Under the pieces are notes generated by a model, which did no database searches, was not told where the DNA came from, and saw only the letters and a program-made list of their open reading frames with translations. Positions 8,271-17,943 of a stretch of 64,000 bases of DNA are shown in pieces; position 1 is the stretch's first letter, and the number at the start of each line of letters is the position of its first letter. A program made the position numbers and the translations under genes. Location: contig NZ_JARPQB010000011.1 in NCBI RefSeq assembly GCF_029478665.1, positions 110,539-174,538 on the forward strand, written 5' to 3'. This stretch comes from Pseudomonas entomophila (lineage in GTDB: Bacteria > Pseudomonadota > Gammaproteobacteria > Pseudomonadales > Pseudomonadaceae).

Positions 8271-9725
8271 TCAGCCGACCAGCGGATCACCGACGTGCAG
8301 GATCTTCATGCCGTTGGTGCCACCGATGGTGTGGTAGCTGTCGCCCTTGGTCAGGATCACCCAGTCACCTTGCTCCACCAGCCCACGCTTGAGCAGTTCG
8401 TCGACGGCCGCCTGGCTCACCTTGTCGGCCGGCAGCGAAGCCGGGTCGAAGGCGATCGGGTAGACGCCGCGGAACATCGAGGCGCGCGCTTGCGTTGCGC
8501 GGTGCGGCGACAGGGCGAAGATCGGCACGTGCGAACGCAGGCGCGACATGATCAGCGGGGTGTAGCCACTTTCGGTGAGGGCGATGATCGCCTTGACGCC
8601 CGGGAAGTGGTTGGCGGTGTACATGGCCGCCAGGGCGATGCTCTCGTCGCAGCGCTCGAAAGTGGTGTGCAGGCGGTGGCTGGACTTCTGGTTGGTCGGG
8701 TGCTTTTCAGCGCCCAGGCAGATGCGCGCCATGGCCTGGACGGCTTCGATCGGGTAGGCACCGGCGGCGCTTTCAGCCGACAGCATTACCGCGTCGGTGT
8801 TGTCGAGCACGGCGTTGGCCACGTCGGACACTTCGGCACGGGTCGGCATTGGGTTCTGGATCATCGACTCCATCATCTGGGTCGCCACGATCACCGCCTT
8901 GTTGTTGCGGCGGGCGTGCTGGATGATCTTCTTCTGGATACCGATCAGCTCGGCGTCGCCGATTTCCACGCCCAAGTCGCCACGGGCCACCATCACGGCG
9001 TCGGAGGCGGCGATCAGGCCGTCCAGCGTCTCGTCATCGGCCACGGCTTCGGCGCGTTCGATCTTGGCCACCAGCCAGGCGCTGCCGCCGGCTTCGTCGC
9101 GCAGCTTGCGGGCGTATTCCATGTCCTTGGCGTCACGCGGGAACGACACGGCCAGGTAGTCCAGGTCCATTTCCGCGGCCAGCTTGATGTCGGCCTTGTC
9201 TTTTTCGGTCAGGGCTGGCGCGGTCAGGCCGCCACCTTTGCGATTGATGCCTTTGTGGTCAGACAGCGGGCCACCGACGATCACCACGCAGCGCAAGGCG
9301 TCCGCGGTGGCGGTCTCGACGCGCATGACCACGCGGCCGTCGTCGAGCAGCAGCTCGTCACCGACGCCGCAGTCCTTGACCAGGTCGGGGTAGTCGATGC
9401 CGACGATGTCCTGGTTGCCTTCGGTCAGCGGGTGGGCGGTGGAGAAGGTGAAGGTGTCACCGACTTTCAGTTCGATGCGCTTGTTGGCGAACTTGGCGAT
9501 ACGGATCTTCGGACCTTGCAGGTCGCCCAGCAGCGCAACGTGGCGGCCGTTCTTGGCGGCGATGTCGCGGATCAGGCGGGCGCGGGCCTTGTGCTCGTCC
9601 GGCGTGCCGTGGGAGAAGTTCAGACGTGCCACGTCGAGGCCGGCGAGGATCAGCTGTTCGATCACTTCCGGCGAGTTGCTGGCGGGGCCAAGGGTGGCGA
9701 CGATTTTGGTGCGGCGGATGGACAT
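8271..9725 (-). CDS. pykA: Pyruvate kinase
   Basis: 484 residues. Converts phosphoenolpyruvate and ADP to pyruvate and ATP. N-terminal RRTKIVATLGPAS and ARLNFSHG motifs, the catalytic-lysine region AKIERAEAV, and MVARGDLGVEIG, which binds metal and substrate. The C-terminal regulatory domain ends KILHVGDPLVG. The pykA (type II) assignment rather than pykF rests on gene order with turA and purU, as I recall it from P. putida KT2440. Divergent from the lipoprotein gene at 9906. Confidence 0.93.
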   Translation of the reverse strand: MSIRRTKIVATLGPASNSPEVIEQLILAGLDVARLNFSHGTPDEHKARARLIRDIAAKNGRHVALLGDLQGPKIRIAKFANKRIELKVGDTFTFSTAHPLTEGNQDIVGIDYPDLVKDCGVGDELLLDDGRVVMRVETATADALRCVVIVGGPLSDHKGINRKGGGLTAPALTEKDKADIKLAAEMDLDYLAVSFPRDAKDMEYARKLRDEAGGSAWLVAKIERAEAVADDETLDGLIAASDAVMVARGDLGVEIGDAELIGIQKKIIQHARRNNKAVIVATQMMESMIQNPMPTRAEVSDVANAVLDNTDAVMLSAESAAGAYPIEAVQAMARICLGAEKHPTNQKSSHRLHTTFERCDESIALAAMYTANHFPGVKAIIALTESGYTPLIMSRLRSHVPIFALSPHRATQARASMFRGVYPIAFDPASLPADKVSQAAVDELLKRGLVEQGDWVILTKGDSYHTIGGTNGMKILHVGDPLVG

Positions 9726-9905
9726 GCACAGACTCCTATAGTGAAGCGCAGCGAAAGGCTACTCCTGAATCTCGCTGTAGTCATTGTTCCGTTGCACTAC
9801 CTGTGCACGCGTGTGGGTGGCGTTTGAACGGTCGAGGTATGCTTGCAAATGCCTGTGAAGATTTGTCGAGAAAGGCCGATACACTGCCATCAAAGGAGAA
9901 TTCCC

Positions 9906-10292
9906 ATGCGCACCCTGATCGTTTTGACCATGGCGGCCAGTGTCGTCGGCTGCACCCGCTGGTCCATGGACCATCACCTGAACAACGCCTACCGCGCTTA
10001 CGACCGTGGCGACTGCTCGAAAGTGATGCTGGAGCTGTCGCAGGTCGACCGCACCAGCCGCGCCCGCCCGTTCATCCACCCGGAAGTGTCGCTGCTGCGC
10101 GGCCAGTGCCTGGAGCGCCAGCAGCTTTTCGTCGATGCGGCGCAGACTTATCAGTACCTGATCCAGCAGTACCCGCGCAACGAATACGCCTACCGCGCCC
10201 AGGCCCGCCTGCAGACGCTGGAGAAGCTGGGCCACCTGCGTGGCACGGAAGCGGCGGTGGCCAATCCGGTGAACACTACACCTTGGCGTTAA
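9906..10292 (+). CDS. Small TPR-like lipoprotein
   Basis: 128 residues. N-terminal signal MRTLIVLTMAASVVGC fits a lipobox with lipidated Cys16. The mature part is helical with two TPR-like repeats (AYRAYDRGDCSKVMLELSQV and CLERQQLFVDAAQTYQYLIQ), as in small outer-membrane assembly or scaffold lipoproteins. AAGGAG about 9 bases before the ATG supports this start. It follows a 180-base intergenic region shared with pykA. Specific role is not known. Confidence 0.8.
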   Translation: MRTLIVLTMAASVVGCTRWSMDHHLNNAYRAYDRGDCSKVMLELSQVDRTSRARPFIHPEVSLLRGQCLERQQLFVDAAQTYQYLIQQYPRNEYAYRAQARLQTLEKLGHLRGTEAAVANPVNTTPWR

Positions 10293-10416
10293 TACCAAGG
10301 TTTCCATGATTTCATGTAGAGGGTGCCGCCGACTGGGCTAATCTGTTAAACATGTTGTATCGATTATCGCCAGTACCTTGTCTTCCTGGCTCCAGGTACA
10401 GGAACGCGCTGCGACC

Positions 10417-10776
10417 ATGTTCATCGAACGCCATATCCAACGCCATCAGCTCCCCTGCGTGCTCAAGGTCTTCAACCGCTTCACCGACCAGCAGATCGGT
10501 TACCTGGGCAACGCATCCGAAGATGGCCTGATGCTGATCAGCCAGTTGCCGGTCCTGGTAGGGCCGGACTTCGAGCTGCAACTGCGCGTGCCGCTGGCCG
10601 GCGGCGGGCTGCAGTTCATCAACCTCACCGCCAGTTGCCTGTGGTGCCGCGAAGACGAGACGCCGGGGCACTACGATGCCGGCTTCATGCTGCTGCAGGC
10701 CCCCCAGGAATACGATGAGTTCGTGCGCTCCCTGCGTGTCTTCTTCAGCTTCCGCCCCGTGAATGCTTCTGCCTGA
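10417..10776 (+). CDS. PilZ-domain protein (probable c-di-GMP receptor)
   Basis: 119 residues from ATG 10417; an in-frame TTG at 10378 exists without a better ribosome site. PilZ domains bind c-di-GMP through RxxxR and (D/N)xSxxG. Here RHIQR (residues 5-9) and NASEDG are both visible, followed by beta strands typical of the barrel (GPDFELQLRVPL, INLTASCLWCR). It is a single-domain PilZ protein, so it likely acts through a partner. Flanked by the lipoprotein gene and sbcB in the same direction. Confidence 0.8.
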   Translation: MFIERHIQRHQLPCVLKVFNRFTDQQIGYLGNASEDGLMLISQLPVLVGPDFELQLRVPLAGGGLQFINLTASCLWCREDETPGHYDAGFMLLQAPQEYDEFVRSLRVFFSFRPVNASA

Positions 10777-10838
10777 GCGCTGGCCCAGGCCCCACACAGC
10801 CCGCTAGACTCTGGTCGACCTTGTTACAGGAAGACCCC

Positions 10839-12269
10839 GTGAGCTCCAGCATCTTCTGGCACGACTACGAAACCACCGGCATCAATCCGCGTTGCGACCG
10901 CCCGCTGCAGATGGCCGGTGTGCGCACTGACCTCGATCTCAACGAGATCGAGGCGCCGATCAACCTTTACTGCCGCCCCTCGGACGATATCCTCCCGCAC
11001 CCGGCCGCTTGCCTGGTGACTGGCATCACGCCGCAGCAGCTAGCCAACCAGGGGCTGTGCGAGGCCGAGTTCATGACGCGCGTGCACACCGAGCTGGCGC
11101 GCCCAGGTACCTGTGGCGCCGGCTACAACACCTTGCGCTTCGATGATGAGGTTACCCGTTACAGCCTCTATCGCAACTTCTTCGACCCCTACGCCCGCGA
11201 GTGGCAGGGCGGCAACAGCCGCTGGGACCTGATCGACGTCGTGCGTACCGCCTACGCCTTGCGCCCCGAGGGGATCGTCTGGCCGCAGCAGGACGGGCGC
11301 ACCAGCTTGCGCCTGGAGTTGCTCAGCAAGGCCAATGGCATCGAGCACGGCCATGCCCATGAAGCGCTTTCCGACGTGCGGGCAACCATCGCCCTGGCCC
11401 GATTGATTCGTGATCGGCAACCGAAGTTGTATGACTGGCTGTTCCAGTTGCGCAGCAAACATAAAGTGATGGAGCAGATTCGTCTGTTGCAGCCTTTGGT
11501 GCATGTCTCCGGTCGTTTTTCGGCGGAACGTAACTATATCGGCGTGGTGTTGCCGCTGGCCTGGCACCCGCGCAATCGCAACGCGTTGATTGTGTGTGAC
11601 CTGGGTCAGGACAGCGCGCCGTTACTGAAGGAAAGTGCGCAAGTGTTGCGTCAGCGCTTGTACACGCGCCGTGAAGACATGGCCGAGGGTGAATTACCGG
11701 TGCCGTTGAAGTTGGTGCATATCAATCGTTGCCCAGTCGTGGCCCCGTTATCGGTAATACGTGCCCACGATCAGCAGCGGCTGGGGATCGATATGTCGAC
11801 GTTGCAGTCGCATGCTGACCATCTGGCCAATCAGCAGGCAACCTGGCGCGACAAGCTGGATATTATCTTCGAAGAAGAAGCTTTTGCCCCGACGGAGGAT
11901 CCGGAACAACAGCTGTATGACGGTTTCTTCGGGGATCGCGATCGGCGCTTATGCGAGCAAGTGCGAAGCGTGGATCCAGCTCAACTGGGTCAAGGGCACT
12001 GGATGTTCGATGATCCGCGCTTGCCGGAGTTACTGTTCCGCTACCGTGCACGCAACTTTGCCGACACGCTTGATGAGCAGGAGCTCGCACGTTGGCATGG
12101 TTTCTGTCAGCAACGCCTGAGCGACCCGAAGTGGGGAGCCCCCAATACACTCGGCGACTTCGAGGTGGCGTGCCAGAGCAGCTTGGCCAGTGCCGACGAG
12201 GCCGGCCGGAAGGTGCTGGAGGCTTGGCGGGCCCATGCCGGACAACTGAAAGCGCAGTTCCAGATCTGA
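10839..12269 (+). CDS. sbcB: Exodeoxyribonuclease I
   Basis: 476 residues from a GTG at 10839 with ACAGGAAG just upstream. 3'-5' single-strand DNA exonuclease of recombination and repair. DEDDh nuclease domain: WHDYETTG (first acidic pair), GYNTLRFDDEVTR (second), and HEALSDVRATIALA (His and last Asp). The SH3-like and helical C-terminal domains of ExoI follow, ending in ARAHAGQLKAQF-like helix. Length matches E. coli SbcB (about 475). Confidence 0.95.
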   Translation: MSSSIFWHDYETTGINPRCDRPLQMAGVRTDLDLNEIEAPINLYCRPSDDILPHPAACLVTGITPQQLANQGLCEAEFMTRVHTELARPGTCGAGYNTLRFDDEVTRYSLYRNFFDPYAREWQGGNSRWDLIDVVRTAYALRPEGIVWPQQDGRTSLRLELLSKANGIEHGHAHEALSDVRATIALARLIRDRQPKLYDWLFQLRSKHKVMEQIRLLQPLVHVSGRFSAERNYIGVVLPLAWHPRNRNALIVCDLGQDSAPLLKESAQVLRQRLYTRREDMAEGELPVPLKLVHINRCPVVAPLSVIRAHDQQRLGIDMSTLQSHADHLANQQATWRDKLDIIFEEEAFAPTEDPEQQLYDGFFGDRDRRLCEQVRSVDPAQLGQGHWMFDDPRLPELLFRYRARNFADTLDEQELARWHGFCQQRLSDPKWGAPNTLGDFEVACQSSLASADEAGRKVLEAWRAHAGQLKAQFQI

Positions 12270-12280
12270 AGGGAATGGAT

Positions 12281-12313
12281 AAACAAAAACGCCGGCAAAT
12301 GCCGGCGTTCTTG
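12281..12313. terminator. Bidirectional terminator between sbcB and turA
   Basis: Perfect inverted repeat AACGCCGGCA/TGCCGGCGTT (12288-12297 with 12300-12309), with A-rich sequence on the left that becomes a T-rich tail for the minus strand (turA) and TTCTT on the right for sbcB. Confidence 0.8.
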
Positions 12314-12341
12314 AAGTTGAAACTGAAGCGCGGTGCGCGAA

Positions 12342-12719
12342 TCAGTCCAGCAGGGTGGCCCAGCTTTCGACGACGTCGCCGCCCCACTTGGCTTTCCACT
12401 CTTTCAGGGTCTTGTGGTTGCCACCCTTGGTTTCAATAACCTCGCCATTGTGCGGGTTCTTGTACTGCTTGACCTTGCGCGCGCGCTTGGTAGTGGTGGT
12501 TTTGGCAGTGCCGCGTGGCGCTTTGCTCAGTTTGCTTTCCGGATCGAGCAGGGCGATCACGTCACGCAGGGACTTGGAGTATTCGCCCATCAGGGTGCGC
12601 AGTTTGCCTTCGAATTCCAGCTCTTTCTTCAGCTTGTCGTCTTGCGACAGGTTGGCCAGGCGAGCTTGAAGTTCCTTGATGGCTTCTTCGGTGGCGCGGT
12701 ATTCGTTGATCAGGGACAT
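12342..12719 (-). CDS. turA: MvaT-family H-NS-like silencer (TurA type)
   Basis: 125 residues. MvaT proteins are the Pseudomonas functional analogues of H-NS: they oligomerise and coat AT-rich DNA. The N-terminal coiled coil (residues 1-60, starting MSLINEYRATEEAIKELQAR) mediates oligomerisation. A basic linker (TKRARKVKQYKNP) leads to the C-terminal DNA-binding domain with the family block NPHNGEVIETKGGNHKTL and final KWGGDVVESW. Position beside purU matches turA of P. putida KT2440 as I remember it. Its upstream region is strikingly AT-rich. Confidence 0.9.
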   Translation of the reverse strand: MSLINEYRATEEAIKELQARLANLSQDDKLKKELEFEGKLRTLMGEYSKSLRDVIALLDPESKLSKAPRGTAKTTTTKRARKVKQYKNPHNGEVIETKGGNHKTLKEWKAKWGGDVVESWATLLD

Positions 12720-12744
12720 GGAGCGTTCCTTAATTCATGTGTAG

Positions 12745-12880
12745 GGGACAGTGAGGGCAATAATAGACAGGCGATACTCGCAAGTAAACAATAAAAAAAT
12801 ATTGAATCAATTAATGATGGCGAGTGATAGCGCCACTGTTAGGTTAAGAAAAATTTACATATTCATGCGGGACAGGGTCA
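12745..12880. promoter_or_regulatory. AT-rich upstream region of turA
   Basis: In a GC-rich window this block is rich in A and T (AACAATAAAAAAATATTGAA, ATTAATGATGG, AAAAATTTACATATTCATG). It lies between the divergent turA and purU starts. MvaT-type proteins prefer such DNA, so autoregulation is plausible. No exact promoter is assigned. The rest of the gap, to 13017, holds only the purU leader. Confidence 0.55.
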
Positions 12881-13017
12881 TCTCCCCGTTGAAAGAAGGG
12901 GTATGTCCTGCGTTGGCCGTGGAGTATGGCTGGCCCGCGCAGTGTGTCGATCGATACTGCGTTTTTCCCAGCGGCCCGCTAGAATGGGCCCTTTGCGAAG
13001 TTTCTGGAGTCTTTCTC

Positions 13018-13869
13018 ATGCGCACCTATCGACTGGTGATTGCCTGCCCCGACCGTGTCGGCATCGTGGCAAAAGTCAGTAATTTCCTGGCCCTCTACAA
13101 TGGCTGGATCAACGAGGCCAGCCATCACTCCGACGAACAGAGCGGCTGGTTCTTCATGCGCCATGAGATCCGCGCAGAATCCCTGCCGTTCGGTATCGAG
13201 GCTTTCCGCGAGGCCTTCGCGCCGATCGCAGAAGAGTTCTCCATGACCTGGCGTATCACTGATTCCGCGCAGAAGAAACGCGTGGTGCTGATGGCCAGCC
13301 GTGAGTCGCACTGCCTGGCCGACCTGCTGCACCGTTGGCACACCGACGAGCTGGACTGCGAGATCCCTTGCGTGATCTCCAACCACAACGACCTGCGCAG
13401 CATGGTCGAGTGGCACGGTATTCCGTTCCACCATGTGCCGGTCGACCCGAAGGACAAGCAGCCGGCGTTCGCCGAGGTTTCGCGCCTGGTTCAGGAATAC
13501 GCGGCCGACGCCGTGGTGCTGGCGCGCTACATGCAGATTCTTCCGCCGCAGCTGTGCCAGGAATACGCGGAAAAGGTCATCAACATCCACCACAGTTTCC
13601 TGCCCTCGTTCGTTGGTGCCAAGCCTTACCACCAGGCGGCCCTGCGTGGCGTGAAACTGATCGGCGCGACCTGCCACTATGTCACCGAGGAGCTGGATGC
13701 CGGCCCGATCATCGAGCAGGACGTGGTGCGTGTCAGCCACGCCGACAGCATCGAGGACATGGTCCGCTTCGGCCGTGACGTGGAGAAGATGGTCCTGGCC
13801 CGCGGCCTGCGTTATCACCTGGAAGACCGCGTGCTGGTCCACGGCAACAAGACTGTCGTGTTCAACTGA
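13018..13869 (+). CDS. purU: Formyltetrahydrofolate deformylase
   Basis: 283 residues. Hydrolyses 10-formyl-THF to THF and formate, balancing one-carbon pools. N-terminal ACT domain (MRTYRLVIACPDRVGIVAKV, residues 1-80). The formyl-transferase-like catalytic domain contains CVISNHNDLR, the INIHHSFLPSF block with catalytic His, and GATCHYVTEELDAGPII with catalytic Asp. TGGAG upstream of ATG 13018 supports the start; the frame extends upstream through AT-rich DNA without family similarity. Confidence 0.95.
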   Translation: MRTYRLVIACPDRVGIVAKVSNFLALYNGWINEASHHSDEQSGWFFMRHEIRAESLPFGIEAFREAFAPIAEEFSMTWRITDSAQKKRVVLMASRESHCLADLLHRWHTDELDCEIPCVISNHNDLRSMVEWHGIPFHHVPVDPKDKQPAFAEVSRLVQEYAADAVVLARYMQILPPQLCQEYAEKVINIHHSFLPSFVGAKPYHQAALRGVKLIGATCHYVTEELDAGPIIEQDVVRVSHADSIEDMVRFGRDVEKMVLARGLRYHLEDRVLVHGNKTVVFN

Positions 13870-13884
13870 GGCGAGCATTGGCCT

Positions 13885-14076
13885 ATGACAGACCCACGTG
13901 ACAAGGCCGGCGCCGTGGCGCCGCCCACCTTGGGCGAGGGTTGCCTGGCCCGTTTCGATCCGGATGCGCTGAGCGATGAAGACGGCACCGAGTTCCCCGG
14001 TGCCGCCGAGCTCTGGGATGTGATGAATTGCGCTGACGAGCCCTGTGCTCGGCAGGTTGCCAAATCACTGCTGTGA
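13885..14076 (+). CDS. Small hypothetical protein
   Basis: 63 residues, acidic, no recognised domain (starts MTDPRDKAGAV, ends QVAKSLL, with a pair of Cys in NCADEPCA). It begins 15 bases after the purU stop and probably shares its transcript. Codon use fits the neighbours. Considered a likely but unproven gene. Confidence 0.5.
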   Translation: MTDPRDKAGAVAPPTLGEGCLARFDPDALSDEDGTEFPGAAELWDVMNCADEPCARQVAKSLL

Positions 14077-14084
14077 CTTGACCT

Positions 14085-14108
14085 GTAGGAGTCAGCCTTG
14101 CTGGCGAA
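14085..14108 (+). repeat. Single REP element, variant core
   Basis: GTAGGAGTCAGCCTTGCTGG then CGAA. Core pairs CAGC with GCTG, a variant of the usual GCCGGC. No clear inverted partner is seen nearby. Confidence 0.7.
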
Positions 14109-14222
14109 ACCCGGCAAAGCCGGGCCAGAGGGCATCCTGTGCCTATCCTGGGCAGGGCCGGCCTGCACTTGCTCCCACAGCGAACGCTGTTCTCCATGGG
14201 AGCGCCCGCAGGCGGCTCCAGG

Positions 14223-16097
14223 TCAGATCCGGAAGCTACCGACCAGCTGCTTCAGGCGCCCGGCCTGCTGCTCCAGGTCCGAGCACGCGCGCAGGGTGGC
14301 CTGCAGGTTCTCGACCCCTTCCTGGTTGAGCATGTTGATTTCGTTGATGTCCATGTTGATCGAGTCGACCACGGCGGTTTGTTCCTCGGTGGCGGTGGCC
14401 ACCGACTGGTTCATGCCGTCGATCTCGCCAATGCGCTGGGTGACGCTGCCCAGGCGTTCACCGGCCTGGTTGGCGATGTCCATGCTGTCCTGGCTGTGAC
14501 GTTGGCTCTGGCCCATGGTGTCGACCGACTCGCGGGCGCCGACCTGCAGCTCCTCGATCATCTTCTGTACCTGTTGCGCCGACTCCTGGGTGCGGTGGGC
14601 GAGGTTGCGTACTTCGTCTGCCACCACGGCGAAACCACGCCCGGCTTCGCCGGCGCGGGCGGCCTCGATCGCGGCATTCAGCGCCAGCAGGTTGGTCTGC
14701 TGGGAGATGCTGGTGATCACTTCGAGGATCTGGCCGATGTTGACGGTCTTGTTGTTGAGCGTCTCGATATGCTCGCTCGACGTGACGATCAGGTCCGACA
14801 GGCGGTTCATCGCATCGATGTTGCGCTGCACCACTTGCTGACCTTCCTCTGCCAGCAAACGGGCGGAGCTGGCATGTTGCGAGGCCTGGGCGGCGTTGCC
14901 GGCAATTTCCTGGGCGGCGGCGCCGAGCTGGTTGATGGCGGCGGCGACGCTGTTGGTGCGGTTGGACTGTTCGTCGGAGTTGCTCATCGACGAGTTGGAG
15001 GCGCTGATCACCCGCAGGGCCACTTCGTTGACCTGCTCGGTGGCCGACGACACTTCGCGGATCGAGCCGTGGATACGCTCGACGAAACGGTTGAAGGCGG
15101 TCCCGAGGATGCCGAACTCGTCGTGGTTGTGGATCTCCAGGCGACGGGTCAGGTCGCCTTCGCCCTCGGCGATGTTCGCCATGGCGCGGGTCATGGTGTG
15201 CAGCGGTTGCATCAGCACGTTGATCAGCAAGCCCAGCAGGGCAATGATGATCACCACCGCCACCAGGGTGGCGATCACCGCCGAGGTGCGGAAGGTGCTG
15301 AGCATCGAGAAAGCCTTGTCCTTGTCCACCGACAGGCCGATGTACCAGTTGGCCGAAGGCAGGCCCTTGACCGGGGTGAAGGTGAGCAGGCGGGTCTGGC
15401 CGTTGAGCTCGACCTCGGTCAGGTCACCGGACAGGCGCGGGGTGTTCTGCGGGAACAGGTCCGACAGCGACTTCATCACCAGGTTCTTGTCCGGGTGCAC
15501 CAGGATCTTGCCCTGGTCATTGACCAGGAAGGCGTAGCCCATGCCACCGAAGTTCAGCGCGTTGATGATCTCCACCAGGCCGTCCAGTGCCAGGTCGCCA
15601 CCGACCACGCCGACCGAGCGCGAGGCGGTGGCGACGATCGAGATGACCATCTTGTTGGTGGCCATGTCGATATAGGGCTCGGTGAGCATCGGCCCATTGG
15701 CGTTCAGGCCATCCTTGTACCACGGGCGTACGCGCGGGTCGTAGCCGTCGGGCATCTTGGTGTCGGGGCGCACGGTGAAGGTACCGTCGGGCTGGCCCAG
15801 GTAGATGGTCAGGAAGCTCGAGGTCAGGGCGTTCTGGCCGAGCAGGGCGCCGGCGTTCTGTGGCGACTGGGCGAGGTTCTGGGCGACGTTCTCGACCAGT
15901 TTTATCCGCCCTTCGAACAGGTTGCGAATGTTCGTGGACGTCGATTCGCCCATTTCAGCCAGGTAGTTCTCCAGGTTGGCGCGAATGGCATTACGCTGGA
16001 GGTAGTCGTTGTAGAGGGTGAACAGGCTGAAGGCGAGGATCACGATCAGTGATGCCGCCAGAAGAATCTTGTGGCTGAAACGAAGGCTTTTATTCAT
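14223..16097 (-). CDS. mcpG: Methyl-accepting chemotaxis protein, dCACHE sensor (McpG-like)
   Basis: 624 residues. Transmembrane segment 1 at about 10-30, periplasmic double-CACHE sensor at about 35-275 ([29 protein letters not shown]), segment 2 at about 280-305, HAMP, then the MCP signalling domain with the hairpin tip [20 protein letters not shown] and [15 protein letters not shown]. Gene order (purU before, HerA-like and Pit genes after) matches my memory of P. putida McpG, a GABA receptor. The GABA ligand here is inferred from that, not from residues I could verify. Confidence 0.85.
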   Translation of the reverse strand: MNKSLRFSHKILLAASLIVILAFSLFTLYNDYLQRNAIRANLENYLAEMGESTSTNIRNLFEGRIKLVENVAQNLAQSPQNAGALLGQNALTSSFLTIYLGQPDGTFTVRPDTKMPDGYDPRVRPWYKDGLNANGPMLTEPYIDMATNKMVISIVATASRSVGVVGGDLALDGLVEIINALNFGGMGYAFLVNDQGKILVHPDKNLVMKSLSDLFPQNTPRLSGDLTEVELNGQTRLLTFTPVKGLPSANWYIGLSVDKDKAFSMLSTFRTSAVIATLVAVVIIIALLGLLINVLMQPLHTMTRAMANIAEGEGDLTRRLEIHNHDEFGILGTAFNRFVERIHGSIREVSSATEQVNEVALRVISASNSSMSNSDEQSNRTNSVAAAINQLGAAAQEIAGNAAQASQHASSARLLAEEGQQVVQRNIDAMNRLSDLIVTSSEHIETLNNKTVNIGQILEVITSISQQTNLLALNAAIEAARAGEAGRGFAVVADEVRNLAHRTQESAQQVQKMIEELQVGARESVDTMGQSQRHSQDSMDIANQAGERLGSVTQRIGEIDGMNQSVATATEEQTAVVDSINMDINEINMLNQEGVENLQATLRACSDLEQQAGRLKQLVGSFRI

Positions 16098-16269
16098 GAC
16101 GTGATGCGTCCGCTAAGGTTTTGTTATCGGGTCGTTCGCACAAAGCACGGCTGGAAAACAGTGCAACAATTCCCGTGAGTCCTTTTCGGGTTGTTACTGT
16201 CTTTCTGGGAGGAATCATTTTGAAATATCGGCAGTCAGGTGGCAGAACTTGAGTAGGGGATGAAGCAAG

Positions 16270-17745
16270 ATGTCAGATTCTTCGCAAATGGTTATAGGGG
16301 CCGGCCCTGATGGCCAGTCCGTGTCACAGGCCATGCGCCTGGCCAATCGCCATGGTCTGGTGGCGGGGGCGACCGGTACCGGCAAGACAGTCACTTTGCA
16401 GCACCTGGCCGAGCTGTTCAGCGATGCCGGTGTCGCGGTGTTCGCCGCGGATGTGAAGGGTGACCTGTGTGGCCTGGGTGCCAGCGGCGCGCCCCAGGGC
16501 AAGGTGGCCGAGCGGATCGCCGGGATGTCGTGGTTGAACCACAGGCCTCAGGCTTATCCGGTTACCTTGTGGGATGTCGCCGGGCAATCCGGGCATCCCT
16601 TGCGCACCACCTTGAGCGACATGGGCCCCTTGTTGCTGGGTAATCTGCTCGAGCTGACCGACAGCCAGCAGGCTGCGCTGTATGCGGCCTTCAAGGTGGC
16701 TGACCGCGAAGGGCTGCTGTTGCTTGATCTGAAAGACCTCAAAGCGTTGCTCGCGCACCTGAAGGACAACCCCCAATTGCTGGGCGAGGACAGCGCACTG
16801 ATGACCAGTGCCTCTACCCAAGCCTTGCTGCGCCGGTTGGCAACCCTGGAGCAACAGGGCGCCGAGGCGTTGTTCGGCGAGCCGGCCCTGCAGCTTGAGG
16901 ATCTGCTGCGGGCCGACGGTGACGGTCGCGGGCGCATCCACCTGCTTGACGCCAGCCGCCTGGTGCACGACGCGCCCAAGGTGTATGCGACCTTCCTGCT
17001 TTGGCTGCTGGCCGAGCTGTTCGAACAGTTGCCCGAACGTGGTGATGCCGACAAGCCGGTGCTGGCGCTGTTCTTCGACGAGGCGCACTTGCTGTTCAAC
17101 GGTACCCCCAAGGCGTTGCAAGACCGTCTGGAGCAAGTGGTGCGGCTGATCCGCTCCAAAGGCGTGGGGGTGTATTTCGTCACCCAGTCGCCCGGGGACC
17201 TGCCTGATGCCGTACTCGCCCAGTTGGGGCTGCGTATCCAGCACGGCCTGCGGGCGTTCACGGCCAAGGAGCAGAAGTCGCTGCGCGCCGTGGCCGATGG
17301 TTTCCGCCCCAACCCGGCATTCGACAGCCTGGCGGTGCTGACCGAGCTGGGGATCGGTGAAGCGCTGGTGGGCACGCTGGAGGAGAAAGGCACGCCTGCG
17401 ATGGTTCAGCGGGTGCTGATCGCGCCGCCCCAGTCACGGATCGGGCCACTGAGCGCCGCCGAGCGTAGTGCGTTGATCGGCGCCTCGCCTCTGGCGGGGC
17501 GTTATGACAAGCCGATCGATCGGGAATCGGCTTACGAAATGCTCACCCAGCGCAAGGGTGAGCCGGTGGAGCCGGCGCCGCAACCCAAGGCGGATGAAGA
17601 CAGTTTTGCCGACAAGGCCGGGGAGTTTCTGCAAAGTGCGGCAGGGCAGGCGATCAAGTCGGCGGTACGCCAGGCGGCCAATCAGTTGGGGCGGCAGTTG
17701 GTGCGTGGTTTGATGGGGTCGTTGCTGGGCGGGAAAAAACGCTAA
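16270..17745 (+). CDS. HerA-like ATPase (DUF853 / YjgR family)
   Basis: 491 residues. P-loop ATPase with Walker A GATGTGKT (residues 33-40), Walker B LFFDEAHLLF and the sensor YFVTQSPGDLPD, characteristic of the DUF853/YjgR branch of HerA-like ATPases. The C-terminal part of about 60 residues is low in similarity and basic, ending QLVRGLMGSLLGGKKR. The cellular role of the family is unclear; DNA translocation is the usual suggestion. No NurA partner is adjacent, which argues against a HerA-NurA end-resection pair. Confidence 0.88.
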   Translation: MSDSSQMVIGAGPDGQSVSQAMRLANRHGLVAGATGTGKTVTLQHLAELFSDAGVAVFAADVKGDLCGLGASGAPQGKVAERIAGMSWLNHRPQAYPVTLWDVAGQSGHPLRTTLSDMGPLLLGNLLELTDSQQAALYAAFKVADREGLLLLDLKDLKALLAHLKDNPQLLGEDSALMTSASTQALLRRLATLEQQGAEALFGEPALQLEDLLRADGDGRGRIHLLDASRLVHDAPKVYATFLLWLLAELFEQLPERGDADKPVLALFFDEAHLLFNGTPKALQDRLEQVVRLIRSKGVGVYFVTQSPGDLPDAVLAQLGLRIQHGLRAFTAKEQKSLRAVADGFRPNPAFDSLAVLTELGIGEALVGTLEEKGTPAMVQRVLIAPPQSRIGPLSAAERSALIGASPLAGRYDKPIDRESAYEMLTQRKGEPVEPAPQPKADEDSFADKAGEFLQSAAGQAIKSAVRQAANQLGRQLVRGLMGSLLGGKKR

Positions 17746-17760
17746 GCCAGATTGTGGTTA

Positions 17761-17873
17761 TAGGAGCGGCCTTGTGCCGCGAAGGGGCTGCGCAGCAGCC
17801 CCGGCAGTCTTGAGGTGAATCGAAGATCAGGGGGGCGCTTCGCACCCCTTTCGCGGCACAAGGCCGCTCCTAC
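17761..17873. repeat. REPIN, GCGGCCTTGTGCCGC type
   Basis: TAGGAGCGGCCTTGTGCCGC at 17761 faces TTCGCGGCACAAGGCCGCTC... ending 17873. It lies between convergent genes (HerA-like and pitA). Confidence 0.9.
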
Positions 17874-17896
17874 ACGGGTGGTGTAGGGGCTTATAA

Positions 17897-17930
17897 AACG
17901 AAGAAGGCGCCCGAAGGCGCCTTTTTCGTT
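17897..17930. terminator. Bidirectional terminator before pitA stop
   Basis: Stem AAGGCGCC/GGCGCCTT (17904-17911 with 17916-17923), extended by AACGAA/TTCGTT arms, giving T and A runs on either side. It can end both the HerA-like transcript and pitA. Confidence 0.85.
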
Positions 17931-17943
17931 ACAGTGCTGTCAC

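Noticed and set aside
7707..9827. Plus-strand 706-codon frame over pykA
   Set aside because: Antisense shadow of pyruvate kinase, no ribosome site, His/Val/Gly-biased composition.
14139..16052. Plus-strand 637-codon frame over the chemoreceptor gene
   Set aside because: Shadow of a GC-rich coding strand; no similarity.
16098..16140. FliA-type promoter for the chemoreceptor (CCCGATAA seen)
   Set aside because: The expected TAAA element 15 bases upstream is missing, so the match is too weak to list.
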